DNA of 22,500 nt. Origin: Nymphaea colorata (lineage: Eukaryota; Streptophyta; Magnoliopsida; Nymphaeales; Nymphaeaceae). Where the stretch lies: positions 12,501 to 35,000 of the forward strand of contig NC_057562.1 of assembly GCF_008831285.2 (NCBI RefSeq), in the 5' to 3' direction. This document shows positions 22,136 to 22,500 of this stretch, one piece after another (within the stretch, counting starts at the first letter, position 1; the number at the start of each line of letters is the position of its first letter). A model generated the notes under the pieces. The model made no database searches, was not told where the DNA came from, and saw only the letters and a program-made list of their open reading frames with translations. The position numbers and the translations under genes were made by a program.

Positions 22136-22179
22136 TACAGGTATATCCAGTAGATTGGCTAAATTTGTGAATTAAACAG

Positions 22180-22251
22180 GCCCTTTTAACTCAGCGGTAG
22201 AGTAACGCCATGGTAAGGCGTAAGTCATCGGTTCAAATCCGATAAAGGGCT
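22180..22251 (+). tRNA. trnT-GGU: tRNA-Thr (GGU)
   Basis: A 72-bp tRNA starting GCCCTTTTAACTCAGCGGTA. The anticodon GGT is at 22212-22214, the T arm is TCGGTTCAAATCCGA, and the acceptor return is AAAGGGC with discriminator T. It is divergent from the trnE cluster, as in most angiosperm plastomes; psbD would be expected next beyond the window. Confidence 0.97.
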
Positions 22252-22500
22252 TTTCCATGAAGCTGCAATGGTCATTTTTCCGCATCCGGTAGAGATGGTA
22301 TAAAAAAGGGAACTGCCTGGCAAAGTTATAATGAGTTATGGGGTTGAACACTTGTTCATTCATTATGATAATAGGATGTCCCGCATTAGGAAGACTACTA
22401 TGTTACTAAGGGATATACTCTGTTACTAAGGGATATACTCTCGTTATTCATATTTTTTTGTCTTGGGACATAGATATTCTAGATACCCAAGTAGCAATTA
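22252..22500. other. Start of the spacer after trnT
   Basis: 249 bp to the window edge without a gene. This is the beginning of the trnT-psbD spacer if the gene order is the usual one. It contains a 20-bp tandem duplication at 22401-22440. Confidence 0.7.
22401..22440. repeat. 20-bp perfect tandem duplication
   Basis: TGTTACTAAGGGATATACTC is repeated exactly at 22401-22420 and 22421-22440, in the spacer after trnT. Confidence 0.96.

Larger units (their letters stand above)
21622..22179. other. trnE-trnT spacer, no gene
   Basis: A 558-bp very A+T-rich divergent spacer. It contains the trnE promoter, a 20-bp-period repeat of ATTCTTATATAACAA (21814-21828 and 21834-21848), two tandem duplications and an 11-bp palindrome (separate entries). 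Confidence 0.8.

Overview
This window is a piece of a land-plant chloroplast genome, from the large single-copy region, and almost certainly of an angiosperm. The evidence is the fixed gene order (atpA-atpF-atpH-atpI-rps2-rpoC2-rpoC1-rpoB-trnC-petN-psbM-trnD-trnY-trnE-trnT), one group II intron in each of atpF and rpoC1 at their usual places, A+T-rich spacers, and proteins that match plastid families end to end. The order is the ancestral angiosperm one, and the rpoC1 intron is present, unlike in grasses. Some RpoB residues look like those of early-diverging angiosperms to me, but that placement is a weak impression without an alignment.

Positions 1 to 5856 (minus strand) hold the ATP synthase cluster plus rps2: the first 292 codons of atpA (cut by the window edge), intron-containing atpF, atpH, atpI and rps2. 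These give four subunits of the thylakoid F1Fo ATP synthase and one small-subunit ribosomal protein. Positions 6030 to 16423 (minus strand) hold the plastid-encoded RNA polymerase operon, read rpoB, rpoC1, rpoC2: the beta, beta-prime and beta-double-prime subunits of the bacterial-type polymerase that transcribes photosynthesis genes and most tRNAs.

From 16424 to the end the window is mainly spacer with small genes: trnC-GCA (+), petN (+, 29 aa, cytochrome b6f), psbM (-, 34 aa, photosystem II), the trnE-trnY-trnD tRNA cluster (-) and trnT-GGU (+). The spacers hold many short perfect tandem duplications and hairpins, typical of plastid replication slippage and RNA 3' end structure. I saw good bacterial-type promoter sequences before trnE and petN, and a PPR10-like RNA-binding site before atpH.

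I found no mobile element, CRISPR array, toxin system or other undescribed gene system. The points worth a second look are small: a 16-base homopolymer inside rpoC2, a Shine-Dalgarno-like GGAGG that favours the second rpoC2 ATG, retained C at classic RNA-editing sites in rpoB and rps2 against genomic T at the atpA-264 and atpF-31 sites, an extra Glu codon in atpI, an extended RpoC2 C-terminus, and a 12-bp stem between petN and psbM that could flip as a small inversion.
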